Shown: piece by piece, positions 37,879 through 45,669 of the stretch
Position numbering within the stretch: the stretch's first letter is position 1
How the letters are laid out: the number at the start of each line of letters is the position of its first letter
Source of the DNA: Syntrophomonas sp. DTU019
Lineage (GTDB): Bacteria; Bacillota; Syntrophomonadia; Syntrophomonadales; Syntrophomonadaceae
NCBI GenBank assembly: GCA_913757435.1
Contig: CAJYDM010000001.1
Coordinates: forward strand, 496,001 to 560,000
Length of the DNA stretch: 64,000 nucleotides
Direction: 5' to 3'
The notes under the pieces: generated by a model
Database searches by the model: none
Seen by the model: the letters and a program-made list of their open reading frames with translations, nothing else
What the model was told of the DNA's origin: nothing
Position numbers and translations under genes: made by a program

Positions 37879-38430
37879 CTAGTTGAATTGGTTCATCGTT
37901 TTGATCAAGCCCTCTTTTACCCATGATTCCACGGCATCCGCGGCCCTAGAAACCGCGCTGTCCAATTCCAGCCTCTCCTCTCCCAGCGGGGCAGACAATA
38001 CCCAGTCCACCGCACCATGCGGCGGACGGCCGATCCCAATGCGCAGGCGCGCAAAGTCCTGAGTACCCAGCAGCTGTGAAATAGAGGCGATGCCTTTATG
38101 TCCCCCGCTGCCGCCAGTGGCCCGAATGCGCAGCTCGGCCACCGGTAAATCCATATCATCGTAAATGACCAGCAAATCCTCCAGAGGCATTTTATAAAAG
38201 CGCAGCATGGGCTGCACCGACTTGCCACTCAGGTTCATGTAGGTCAACGGCTTCATCAAAAAGACCTTTTCCGGCCCGATCCGACAATGGCCAATAACAG
38301 CGTCAAAACGGCTTTCTTCTCTCTCCACGCGGTGGCGCCTGGCCAGCTCATTAACTACCTTAAAGCCCAGATTGTGTCTGGTCTCACTATATCTTTTGCC
38401 CGGATTGCCCAGGCCCACAACCAGCTTCAT
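37879..38430 (-). CDS. pth: Peptidyl-tRNA hydrolase
   Basis: Releases tRNA from dropped-off peptidyl-tRNA (spoVC in Bacillus). Begins MKLVVGLGNPGKRYSETRHN with the catalytic histidine in ETRHN; KPLTYMNLSGKSV near 60 and DMDLP near 92, followed by GGHKGIASI. 183 aa, normal. Downstream of prs. Confidence 0.96.
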   Translation of the reverse strand: MKLVVGLGNPGKRYSETRHNLGFKVVNELARRHRVEREESRFDAVIGHCRIGPEKVFLMKPLTYMNLSGKSVQPMLRFYKMPLEDLLVIYDDMDLPVAELRIRATGGSGGHKGIASISQLLGTQDFARLRIGIGRPPHGAVDWVLSAPLGEERLELDSAVSRAADAVESWVKEGLIKTMNQFN

Positions 38431-38494
38431 CGCTTGGATTACCCCACGTTCATTGATCTATTTACTCTATTATAGCTTATTTATAGCAGCAAAA

Positions 38495-38516
38495 ACTCCG
38501 GCCTCCGGGCCGGAGT
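38495..38516 (-). terminator. Intrinsic terminator after prs
   Basis: 9 bp GC-rich stem ACTCCGGCC/GGCCGGAGT with a four-base loop, followed by TTTTGC on the minus strand, 14 bases past the prs stop. pth therefore probably has its own promoter. Confidence 0.9.
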
Positions 38517-38530
38517 CTTTGCTGCTAACC

Positions 38531-39484
38531 CTACATTTCAAAAAGTTTGCTTACTGAGAGATCCTCATGAATCCTTAAAATAGCCTCTCCGACCAGGGGC
38601 GCAATGGATAACACGGTCATGTTAGGGAGCAGTTTGCCCTGCGCCAAAGGAATGGTGTTGGTGACTACTATCTCTTTGACCGGAGCGGCAGCCAAACGCT
38701 CGATAGCCGGTCCTGAAAAGACCGGATGGGTACAGCAGCAGTATACTTCGCGAGCGCCTTTTTCCACCATCGCCCGGGCGGCTTCGCAGATGGTACCGGC
38801 GGTATCTATTATATCGTCAACGATGATGACATGTTTGCCGTGGACCTCACCGATGACGTTCATGATTTCCAGCTGATTGGGGGCTGGCCGGCGTTTATCC
38901 ACAATTGCCAGCGGAGCCCCGAGTTTGGCTGCCAGGTCACGAGCCCGGGTCACCCCTCCCACATCAGGAGAGACGACAACCGCCTGGTCGCCAAATTGCT
39001 TACGCTTTAAATATTCAGCTATGGTGGGAACCCCGGGGAGATGGTCCACCGGGATATCAAAGAAGCCCTGAATCTGGTTGGCATGTAGGTCAACCGCTAC
39101 CACCCGCTGAGCGCCAGCTTCCACGATCAAATTGGAAACCAGTTTGGCAGTAATGGGATCGCGAGCCCGGCTTTTACGGTCCTGCCGGGCATATCCGTAA
39201 TAGGGAATGACCGCGTTGATACGCGATGCTGATGCCCTGCGGAAGGCGTCGATCATTATCAACAGTTCCATCAGGTTATCATTGACTGGCCAACAAGTAG
39301 GCTGGACCACGAAAACATCCACCCCACGAACACTCTCGGAGATTTCGCAGCCGATCTCACCATCGCAAAATCTTGTTACCTTGGCATCCCCTACCGGGAT
39401 GCCCAGATATTTGGCGATGGCCTGTGCCAGTGCCGTGTTGGCATTGCCAGTGAACAATTTCATTCGCCACCGGGATGCTTTCAT
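38531..39484 (-). CDS. prs: Ribose-phosphate pyrophosphokinase
   Basis: Makes PRPP for nucleotide, NAD and histidine synthesis. LFTGNANTALAQAIA (~10-24), DVFVVQPTCWPVNDNLMELL, PYYGYARQDRK (~97-107), and the PRPP loop VDDIIDTAGT near 226. 317 aa. The ATG at 39484 has AGGAGG ten bases upstream; it overlaps the glmU stop as ATGA, a coupled pair as in B. subtilis. Confidence 0.97.
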   Translation of the reverse strand: MKASRWRMKLFTGNANTALAQAIAKYLGIPVGDAKVTRFCDGEIGCEISESVRGVDVFVVQPTCWPVNDNLMELLIMIDAFRRASASRINAVIPYYGYARQDRKSRARDPITAKLVSNLIVEAGAQRVVAVDLHANQIQGFFDIPVDHLPGVPTIAEYLKRKQFGDQAVVVSPDVGGVTRARDLAAKLGAPLAIVDKRRPAPNQLEIMNVIGEVHGKHVIIVDDIIDTAGTICEAARAMVEKGAREVYCCCTHPVFSGPAIERLAAAPVKEIVVTNTIPLAQGKLLPNMTVLSIAPLVGEAILRIHEDLSVSKLFEM

Positions 39485-40866
39485 TGATCTGTTACCTCCT
39501 GATCATGTTTGGTTTTCTTGGGCCACCCAGCAATGTTTCTCTGCCGGGCGCGTTCCACTGCCAGGCTTTCATCGGGGACATCCCGGGTTATAGTCGAACC
39601 CGCTCCGGTGACGGAATTTCTGCCGATCCTCACCGGGGCTACCAGGTTGGTATTACTGCCGATAAAAACCCCGTCCTCGAGAAAGGTCGGATATTTATTG
39701 TACCCATCATAATTGCAGGTTATGGTTCCGGCGCCGATATTAACACCCCGGCCCACCTGTGCATCACCTACGTAACTCAGATGGGGGATCTTACTACCCT
39801 CGCCTACGGTAGAATTCTTTATTTCCACGAAGTCCCCCACCTTGACCCCGTTGCCCAATCTGGTTCCAGGACGAAGGTAGGCAAACGGCCCAATAGTGGA
39901 TTGGTCGCCGATATGGGCATCAATAATCCTTGATGACTCGATTACCACCTTGCGGCCGATAACCGAGTTGCTGATCCGGGCCGACGGCCCTATATCGCAT
40001 TCCGGTCCGATCACGGTATGGCCTTCGATGATGGTATGGGGTCGGATGATGGTATCTTCCCCGATAGTCACAGTTTTGTCAATGTAAACGGTTTCCGGTG
40101 CGATCATAGTAACCCCCGACTGCATCAGGGACATATTCTTGCGCTGATACAATACCGCCTCACAGTGGGCCATCTGTACCCGATCGTTGATGCCCAGCAC
40201 ATCACTGCTGTTCTCACTGACTGCCACCTCTACGGGCCGACCATCAGCTATCATCATAGCCAGCACATCAGTTAGATAATATTCCCCCTGAGCGTTGGCA
40301 GTGGTCAACCCGGCTAAACGGGGAAACACCTCACAGCTCTGGAAACAATATATGCCCGAGTTGATCTCGCTGACTCGCTTTTGATCCTGGCTGGCATCCT
40401 TTTCCTCGACTATTCTCTGCAGCGACTGGTCCTGGTTGCGAATGATGCGGCCATAACCAGAGGGATCTTCGACTAGGGCGGAGAGAACCGTGGCAGCGGC
40501 ATTGTTTTCCTGGTGCCAGCGGAGCAATTTTGCCAGGGTAAGGCCTTGAATCAGCGGGATATCCCCCGACAGAACCAAAATATTATCTGCCCCTTTGGCC
40601 CGGGCTTCGGCCTGTCTTAATGCATGCCCCGTACCCAATTGCTGTTCTTGGACAACGAAATCGACGTCCAGTTCGGCCAGGGCCTCTTGCACATATTCCC
40701 TGCCATGGCCCACCACCACTACTATGTCCTTGATGCCGGCTTCTTGTACCGCCTGTACCACATGTTGTATCATGGGCAAGCCAGCTACCTTATGAATTAC
40801 CTTGGGATAGGCAGAGCGCATGCGCACTCCCTTGCCCGCGGCTAATATTACTGCAGTATTCAACAA
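39481..40866 (-). CDS. glmU: Bifunctional UDP-N-acetylglucosamine pyrophosphorylase/glucosamine-1-phosphate acetyltransferase
   Basis: Makes UDP-GlcNAc for cell wall synthesis. N-terminal nucleotidyltransferase with LAAGKGVRMRSAYPKV (~8-23), QLGTGHA near 75 and SGDIPLI near 100. C-terminal left-handed beta-helix from ~250 with hexapeptide repeats and NYDGYNKYPT near 386. 461 aa. TTG start with GGGGAG nine bases before it. Cotranscribed with prs. Confidence 0.97.
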   Translation of the reverse strand: MLNTAVILAAGKGVRMRSAYPKVIHKVAGLPMIQHVVQAVQEAGIKDIVVVVGHGREYVQEALAELDVDFVVQEQQLGTGHALRQAEARAKGADNILVLSGDIPLIQGLTLAKLLRWHQENNAAATVLSALVEDPSGYGRIIRNQDQSLQRIVEEKDASQDQKRVSEINSGIYCFQSCEVFPRLAGLTTANAQGEYYLTDVLAMMIADGRPVEVAVSENSSDVLGINDRVQMAHCEAVLYQRKNMSLMQSGVTMIAPETVYIDKTVTIGEDTIIRPHTIIEGHTVIGPECDIGPSARISNSVIGRKVVIESSRIIDAHIGDQSTIGPFAYLRPGTRLGNGVKVGDFVEIKNSTVGEGSKIPHLSYVGDAQVGRGVNIGAGTITCNYDGYNKYPTFLEDGVFIGSNTNLVAPVRIGRNSVTGAGSTITRDVPDESLAVERARQRNIAGWPKKTKHDQEVTDQ

Positions 40867-41063
40867 TGTATATCGCTCCCCTATAAAACTGCTTTTGATC
40901 GCACCATTTCCTATTGGTACAAGCTAACCAACTTGCAGCAATAGTTATTGGGTTTACCAGAATTAACAAATTCTATACGAACCCAGAAATCTCCTCTATG
41001 GGAATAAGATATCAAGGCCCCGAGCAAGCCCTGCACCGCTGCCAGACTGGATTAACCAGTCAT

Positions 41064-41843
41064 TTATATCTGAACCGGATCGATCAGGTAAGCCTGAGCC
41101 AGGTGCAGATCACTCGGTTTGTCTACATCCACGCCCACTTCGGCATACCCTGAGATCAGGGCCTTTCCGGTAACACCCGTTACTGCTCCAAACCGTTTTT
41201 CCACTGCCGGGATGGAAAGACGCTTGAAAATATAGCGTAAAACCAACCCTAATCCAAAAAGCTGCGCCATAGCCAGGGGGCTTTTGCGCCGCCTGACCAA
41301 TTCTTGGGCAATATCCATGACCTGATCCACGACCCGGCTGCGGATGATAAACAGGTTGCCCCCGGTGAAGGTGCCCTCTTGCAGGGTCACATAAGTGCGG
41401 GATACGCCAGGGAACTTATGCTCATTAACATCTTTGCTGGTAATCGGATAAAAGAAGTCAGCTTGATATTGCTCGGATTGAGCTATGAAATCGTCAATGG
41501 CGGCGGTTGTGATAAAAGGGATATCGGTGGGTAATATGAGCAGGCTCTCGCTGATCTGCTCTCCTTTGAGCAATTCAACCGCATTGGCGAAACTTGCCAT
41601 GGCGTTGTCCCCGCCTTCAACGAACATCAGGTCGGGATCTTTGCCCAGAACCGGGCGCAGTTCGCTCACCGGCCCGCTGACCACTATGCGGCCAACGTTT
41701 TGGGAGGCGCGCAAGGCTCTGTATACATAGCTTATCATTGGGCTGCTGCCGATTATGATCAAGGCTTCATTGTCGTAAGGCGCTATCTTTTTCAACTCGG
41801 AGGCGCTTTGTCCCCCGGCCAGAATGATAGCATCATATTGCAT
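41064..41843 (-). CDS. NTP transferase domain protein (MobA/GlmU-like)
   Basis: Single nucleotidyltransferase domain, IILAGGQSASELKKIAPYDNEALIIIG at the N-terminus and LPTDIPFIT near 105. Lacks the usual GxGTRM(x)4PK loop in full: lysine and arginine positions differ, so the activated sugar or cofactor is unknown. 259 aa from the ATG at 41843 with GAGG seven bases upstream. Between the GntR gene and glmU, in the place of purR-spoVG of B. subtilis. Confidence 0.75.
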   Translation of the reverse strand: MQYDAIILAGGQSASELKKIAPYDNEALIIIGSSPMISYVYRALRASQNVGRIVVSGPVSELRPVLGKDPDLMFVEGGDNAMASFANAVELLKGEQISESLLILPTDIPFITTAAIDDFIAQSEQYQADFFYPITSKDVNEHKFPGVSRTYVTLQEGTFTGGNLFIIRSRVVDQVMDIAQELVRRRKSPLAMAQLFGLGLVLRYIFKRLSIPAVEKRFGAVTGVTGKALISGYAEVGVDVDKPSDLHLAQAYLIDPVQI

Positions 41844-41855
41844 CACATTTCCTCA

Positions 41856-42545
41856 CTATCTGGGCAATCCATCCCGTTTAATAGATTCCATTATGACATT
41901 TTCAGCATTTTCTATATGGTCCTGAGCCACCTGCCTGGCTAGACTGACATCTCGGGATTGCAGCGCCTCTACAATGGTGCGGTGTTCCTTTAAAGACTGA
42001 TACATGCGACCCGGGACAGACAGAGAGGTAGTGCGCAGGCGCTGGATCTGCTCGCGCAGGTTGTTGACTATGGTAACCAGTCTTTCATTGCGGCTGGCTT
42101 TATAAATGGCTTCATGAAATTTTGTATCTATATCCACCAGCTTGTCAAAATCTGAGCTGGCTATGGCCTCAGCCTTGATCACCAAGCAGCGTTCCATAAA
42201 TTCCAATTCTTCCTCAGTCACCCGTTCTGCTGCCAAAGCTGCAGCCAATCCCTCCAATGAAGCCCTGATCTCGAATACATCGGCGATATCCTTGGTGGAT
42301 ATGTCAGCCACATAAGCCCCTTTACGCGGAACCATTACAATAAAGCCTTCTAATTCCAATTTGCGCAGGGCTTCACGTATGGGGGTGCGCGAAACTCCAA
42401 GTTCCTCGGCCATCTGTATCTCCATCAACCGCTCCCGGGGTTTTAGGCTGCCATTGATAATGGCTTCCCTAATTGCCTCTAACACCAATTCCCGGAGCGG
42501 TTTATAAGAATCCAAGTTAACCGGCAGTAATCTGCGTTCCTGCAC
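41856..42545 (-). CDS. GntR-family transcriptional regulator (FadR/FCD subgroup)
   Basis: N-terminal winged helix (~25-80: MEIQMAEELGVSRTPIREALRKLELEGFI) and C-terminal all-helical FCD ligand domain with metal-ligand-like D..H residues (DTKFHEAIYKAS and EHRTIVEAL). 229 aa. GTG at 42545 is chosen because GGAGGT lies seven bases upstream, a sequence that itself encodes the Gly-rich C-terminus of IspE. The two genes overlap by 29 bases. Ligand unknown. Confidence 0.85.
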   Translation of the reverse strand: MQERRLLPVNLDSYKPLRELVLEAIREAIINGSLKPRERLMEIQMAEELGVSRTPIREALRKLELEGFIVMVPRKGAYVADISTKDIADVFEIRASLEGLAAALAAERVTEEELEFMERCLVIKAEAIASSDFDKLVDIDTKFHEAIYKASRNERLVTIVNNLREQIQRLRTTSLSVPGRMYQSLKEHRTIVEALQSRDVSLARQVAQDHIENAENVIMESIKRDGLPR

Positions 42546-43458
42546 TAAGACCACCTCCACCATAAGATGATACCAGAAATACTTCAGAGAAGTCTCGGGA
42601 GAATTTGTCCCGGGCTGTTTCAGCTCTGCTCTGCTCCGCAAAGATGCCGAAAACAGTTGGCCCACTGCCGGACATCAATGCCCGCAGGGCGCCATACTCA
42701 ACCATTTTCGCCTTTAGTTCGGCTATTTGCGGATGCATCGCCACACTTACCGGTTCTAACACATTAACCAGATTTTTGGCTATATTCATAATATCACAAT
42801 CTTGCCAGGCTGCAAGAAAAGCCGGGGTATCCGGCCTAACTGTTATATTATCTGGCTTCAGATTATGGTAGACCTCGCGGGTAGAAATCTGAAAATCCGG
42901 CTTGACCAGCAGAATCCAAGGCAAAAAGCAACCTGGCAGCGATTCCAGATCCTCTCCGCGCCCTCGGGCCAGAGCCGTAGCTCCTGAACCAGCCACAACA
43001 GTACCCGGCTCCCCCATACCAAACTTTCCCAGCAGGCAGAAGGGGACATCCGAACCTAATCGGGAAGCCAGGTCACTTAAATCTGACCACCCCAGCTCAT
43101 ATTTGAACATCAGATTCATGCCCCATAGAGTAGCAGCGGCGTCAGAACTGCCTCCGGCTAGGCCTGCGCCCAGCGGTATGTTTTTTTCTATGCTTATTTC
43201 GACCCCCGCCCCCTTGCCATATCTGCTCAAAAGAAGTTGCGCCGCTTGATAGGCCAGGTTGCTGCGGTCATCAGGTAAGGCAGGATTATCAGAGCGTAAT
43301 CGTATGCTCCCCGGCGGGCCAGGGCGAATGGTAACCCGGTCGGTTAGCCCGATTTGGTGCATCACCGATTCTAATTCATGATAGCCATCCTGGCGCTTAT
43401 ATTTGACATCTAAGGTCAAATTCACTTTGGCTGGGGCTTCAACAACGATGACTGGCAT
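42517..43458 (-). CDS. ispE: 4-diphosphocytidyl-2-C-methyl-D-erythritol kinase
   Basis: GHMP kinase of the MEP isoprenoid pathway. APAKVNLTLDV at ~8-18, the ATP-binding PLGAGLAGGSSDAAA near 92-106 and LMSGSGPTVFG near 262. 313 aa from the ATG at 43458, preceded by GGGGG; an ATG four codons earlier has no ribosome binding site. B. subtilis also has ispE (yabH) upstream of glmU. Confidence 0.96.
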   Translation of the reverse strand: MPVIVVEAPAKVNLTLDVKYKRQDGYHELESVMHQIGLTDRVTIRPGPPGSIRLRSDNPALPDDRSNLAYQAAQLLLSRYGKGAGVEISIEKNIPLGAGLAGGSSDAAATLWGMNLMFKYELGWSDLSDLASRLGSDVPFCLLGKFGMGEPGTVVAGSGATALARGRGEDLESLPGCFLPWILLVKPDFQISTREVYHNLKPDNITVRPDTPAFLAAWQDCDIMNIAKNLVNVLEPVSVAMHPQIAELKAKMVEYGALRALMSGSGPTVFGIFAEQSRAETARDKFSRDFSEVFLVSSYGGGGLSAGTQITAG

Positions 43459-43503
43459 ATTATCCCCCATTTTTTCTACATTATATATCCTCCCAAAGGA
43501 AAA

Positions 43504-43524
43504 GGGAACGACCAGGCCGTTCCC
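43504..43524 (-). terminator. Terminator between spoIIR and ispE
   Basis: 7 bp stem GGGAACG/CGTTCCC with TTTTCC following on the minus strand, 38 bases past the spoIIR stop. Confidence 0.7.
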
Positions 43525-43561
43525 TCAATATAGGGGGGTTGAGGAGTATTGATAATAGAAT

Positions 43562-44143
43562 TTATCCTTCGTAGTCCTGGCCTTTGAGGGTAATCTGCAG
43601 CCCTTTGGGCAGGAATTTCAGAAATTTTAGGCTCACCTCGGCCTTTTCAGGGCTGTCCAGGCTCAAACCCTGGTCTGAAGATGAAACCATGCACAAGGGT
43701 GGAAACAGTACGCACCACCAGTTTTTACCCTGACCCTCCCCGATAATAACCCGTACGGCCTGATACTGACCAGCTGGAAACACTAGATTGCCGTAGCTCT
43801 TGGTGGGGAAGTCGTGTCGGCCGATTTCTACATTGACCGTATAATCATATCCCCTGGCCGCGATGGTTTCTTCGGCACACTGTTTTATGGCGGGTATCTC
43901 CCGAATAGCTATTTCTTGAGCCTCTGTTGCACTGACCGCATCGACCAGCGCTGCTCTCATCTGAGCCACCACCTGATCCTTGACTTCTAATTTGAGCTGC
44001 TGGTCGCTGGGGTTGTCACTGTGGGCGATAACATGTAAACGGAGCACATCCTCACTCAGGGATATACCGCGAATATCTTCATAAATATACCCCAGGGCGA
44101 ATAGCAGAATGATACCGAATGCAGAGAATAAAGCCTTTCTCAT
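43562..44143 (-). CDS. spoIIR: Stage II sporulation protein R
   Basis: Forespore-secreted signal that activates SpoIIGA to process pro-sigma-E. N-terminal signal/membrane helix (~4-20), then LSEDVLRLHVIAHSDNPSDQQLKLEVKDQV, the family hallmark, and NWWCVLFPPLCMV near 148. 193 aa. AGGGAGG before the ATG. Last clearly core gene before the accessory region. Confidence 0.95.
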   Translation of the reverse strand: MRKALFSAFGIILLFALGYIYEDIRGISLSEDVLRLHVIAHSDNPSDQQLKLEVKDQVVAQMRAALVDAVSATEAQEIAIREIPAIKQCAEETIAARGYDYTVNVEIGRHDFPTKSYGNLVFPAGQYQAVRVIIGEGQGKNWWCVLFPPLCMVSSSDQGLSLDSPEKAEVSLKFLKFLPKGLQITLKGQDYEG

Positions 44144-44321
44144 CTTACAAACCTCCCTTCTAAATTGGAGTATCTCCTAAATGGTCACATATAAAACCGC
44201 GCCAACTGTGAAAACCGGATTTATTTTTGATCCATTACTTTATTCATGATATAAAATGCCATTTATCCATAGGCTTTATACTGGACAAGTTTAATTTTTG
44301 TGGATTAAAAAGCCATACAAA

Positions 44322-44345
44322 AAAGACAGCTTAAATGCTGTCTTT
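44322..44345 (-). terminator. Intrinsic terminator at the core/accessory boundary
   Basis: 9 bp stem AAAGACAGC/GCTGTCTTT with a six-base loop, followed on the minus strand by TTTTTTG. It ends minus-strand transcription arriving from the accessory element, about 180 bases before spoIIR. Confidence 0.85.
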
Positions 44346-44388
44346 CATAAATCGCTAACCCTGGCCCGCGGCATGAACTCTTCTTTAT

Positions 44389-44550
44389 TTAGGAGGATCG
44401 GTCTTGCCCTTCTTGGTTGCGGGATAGGTATTCGCGTATTATCATGCGAACCAATGCACTCCGAGATATCTGGTTTTTTCTAGCCAATTCCTTGATATCG
44501 TTAACCTGACTCCTGGTCAGGAACCAACCGCAAAACTTAATTAAAATTAT
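44389..44550 (-). pseudogene. Ribbon-helix-helix protein fragment without a normal start
   Basis: An open stretch of 53 codons encodes FLTRSQVNDIKELARKNQ then SRSALVRMIIREYLSRNQEG, a recognisable ribbon-helix-helix DNA-binding domain. No ATG, GTG or TTG is well placed before the domain, and a TGA closes the frame upstream. Either a truncated relic of an element-borne regulator or a gene with a non-standard start. Upstream of the boundary terminator. Confidence 0.5.
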
Positions 44551-44606
44551 TCATACATACTCTATCCATAGGTTATCTCGAGGGAGGAATGGTTGTCAAT
44601 ATACCG

Positions 44607-44726
44607 TCATTTCAAGTTCTCTTTCTTGATGGCGGATGCGATTATTTTAGCAACCTCTTTTAGAATCTTTTTATCCCTCTCTATGTCTGGCTCCGCGTAA
44701 ACGGATATAACATTAATCTTTTTCAT
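44607..44726 (-). CDS. Small hypothetical protein (39 aa)
   Basis: MKKINVISVYAEPDIERDKK followed by a lysine-rich amphipathic helix. Not recognised. AGGGGGAG precedes the ATG. A TTG at 44774 with AAGGAG seven bases before it would give an in-frame 55-residue form. Lies after the M50 protease gene and its terminator. Confidence 0.5.
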   Translation of the reverse strand: MKKINVISVYAEPDIERDKKILKEVAKIIASAIKKENLK

Positions 44727-44811
44727 CCCGCTCCCCCTGGTTAGGTGTTTGTTAATCTTATGCGTATCAGCCAAGTCATCACTCCTTAAAACTTTTCCTA
44801 TATAAACAGGA

Positions 44812-44836
44812 AAAGCCAGGCTTAGAGCCTGGCTTT
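44812..44836 (-). terminator. Intrinsic terminator after the M50 protease gene
   Basis: 10 bp perfect stem AAAGCCAGGC/GCCTGGCTTT with a five-base loop and TTTTCC beyond, 16 bases past the protease stop. Confidence 0.85.
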
Positions 44837-44851
44837 GGAGTTTTAACTTCC

Positions 44852-45343
44852 CTAAATGAGTGTTTGAGTGATGGAAAGTGTTAAAAGATAGCAGCATATC
44901 GAAACAGCGACACTAAGAATTATCGTTATCAGCATCTTGCTAACCATATTAATAGAAGTGAATATTTGGCCTCCATCAGATGGAAGGCCAACCTTGGGCT
45001 GGTAAGGTATAAGGTTAGTGAAGCCAGCCATGAGTCCAACCAAGCCAAACATCGGCGACCAATATAGTGTAGCCAGCCCAGCAATTAGGTTTGTGAAGGG
45101 GCCAGCGGCTATGACTAACTTCTGTTTATAGCTTGGTAATGTTGCCCATTCTTTATCAGCGTGGTTTAATCTCCCTGATATTGGGATAGCAGCGATTTCG
45201 ACAATCCCTTTCTTAAAAACCACCGGGCCAACCGTACCTATCTTTAGAAGCGTTGGTTTGTTTCTTAATATCCGAGACATCGAATAATGCCCGGCTTCGT
45301 GGATTATCGTGTGTAATGCAAGACAGACTAGAAAATATATCAA
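44852..45343 (-). CDS. M50 family (site-2-type) membrane metalloprotease
   Basis: Zinc motif HEAGH at residues 15-19, inside the first hydrophobic helix. Third zinc ligand probably Asp123 in LPSDGGQIF, preceded by TNLIPYQP (the family's N-P-x-x-D-G region). Four to five membrane helices over 163 aa, with no PDZ domain. TTG start overlaps the stop of the 58-aa gene (TTGA), with GGGAGGT eight bases upstream, so translation is coupled. Substrate unknown. Confidence 0.85.
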   Translation of the reverse strand: MIYFLVCLALHTIIHEAGHYSMSRILRNKPTLLKIGTVGPVVFKKGIVEIAAIPISGRLNHADKEWATLPSYKQKLVIAAGPFTNLIAGLATLYWSPMFGLVGLMAGFTNLIPYQPKVGLPSDGGQIFTSINMVSKMLITIILSVAVSICCYLLTLSITQTLI

Positions 45344-45516
45344 GCAGCTCTACCTCCCGTCTGGATTTTGATATTGTTTATCCCGAATGCTAAAAAAGAT
45401 TGTTTAATTCTATGGGTTATTAATATCCCAGCGCGGGCGAGAAGTAGTCCATTTTTGTGAATGTCTTCACCCAAGATGTCTTTGTCGGCGAGAACACAAC
45501 TTGTATCAATTTTCAT
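45340..45516 (-). CDS. 58-aa protein resembling the N-terminal domain of HD-GYP proteins
   Basis: MKIDTSCVLADKDILGEDIH then NGLLLARAGILITHRIKQSF and LAFGINNIKI. The pattern VLAxDI..NGxLLLxxGxxIT..I...L..FGI..I is that of the small domain preceding HD-GYP phosphodiesterases, here standing alone. Function unknown. AAAGGAG lies before the ATG, and an ACCCGGC/GCCGGGT hairpin just before that. Coupled to the M50 gene. Confidence 0.7.
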   Translation of the reverse strand: MKIDTSCVLADKDILGEDIHKNGLLLARAGILITHRIKQSFLAFGINNIKIQTGGRAA

Positions 45517-45530
45517 TTTTCTCTCCTTTC

Positions 45531-45547
45531 ACCCGGCTACGCCGGGT
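45531..45547 (-). promoter_or_regulatory. CCGG hairpin before the ribosome binding site
   Basis: Seven-base-pair stem ACCCGGC/GCCGGGT with a three-base loop, ending about three bases before AAAGGAG of the 58-aa gene. One of several such hairpins in this element. Confidence 0.6.
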
Positions 45548-45616
45548 TTTTATTTCCCGGCATAGCCGAATGTAGGGAGTTTGGGGCTACTAATTACGCA
45601 TTATCAACACAATATA

Positions 45617-45647
45617 CAGCTCCGCGCCCTTGTGAGGCGCGGAGCTG
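45617..45647. terminator. Strong intergenic hairpin
   Basis: Perfect 12 bp stem CAGCTCCGCGCC/GGCGCGGAGCTG with a seven-base loop, 22 bases after the stop of the 321-aa gene. No clear T-tract on either side, so it may be a processing or mRNA-end hairpin rather than a classical terminator. Confidence 0.6.
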
Positions 45648-45669
45648 CTTAACTATAACTATATTTGGA

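Noticed and set aside
44143-44400. A tRNA or attachment site at the element boundary
   Set aside because: No tRNA cloverleaf, TTCGAAT-type T-arm or direct repeat could be found by eye on either strand.
44738-44780. A 12-codon frame MTWLIRIRLTNT after an AAGGAG
   Set aside because: Too short to judge, and the same ribosome binding site serves an in-frame TTG for the 39/55-aa gene equally well.
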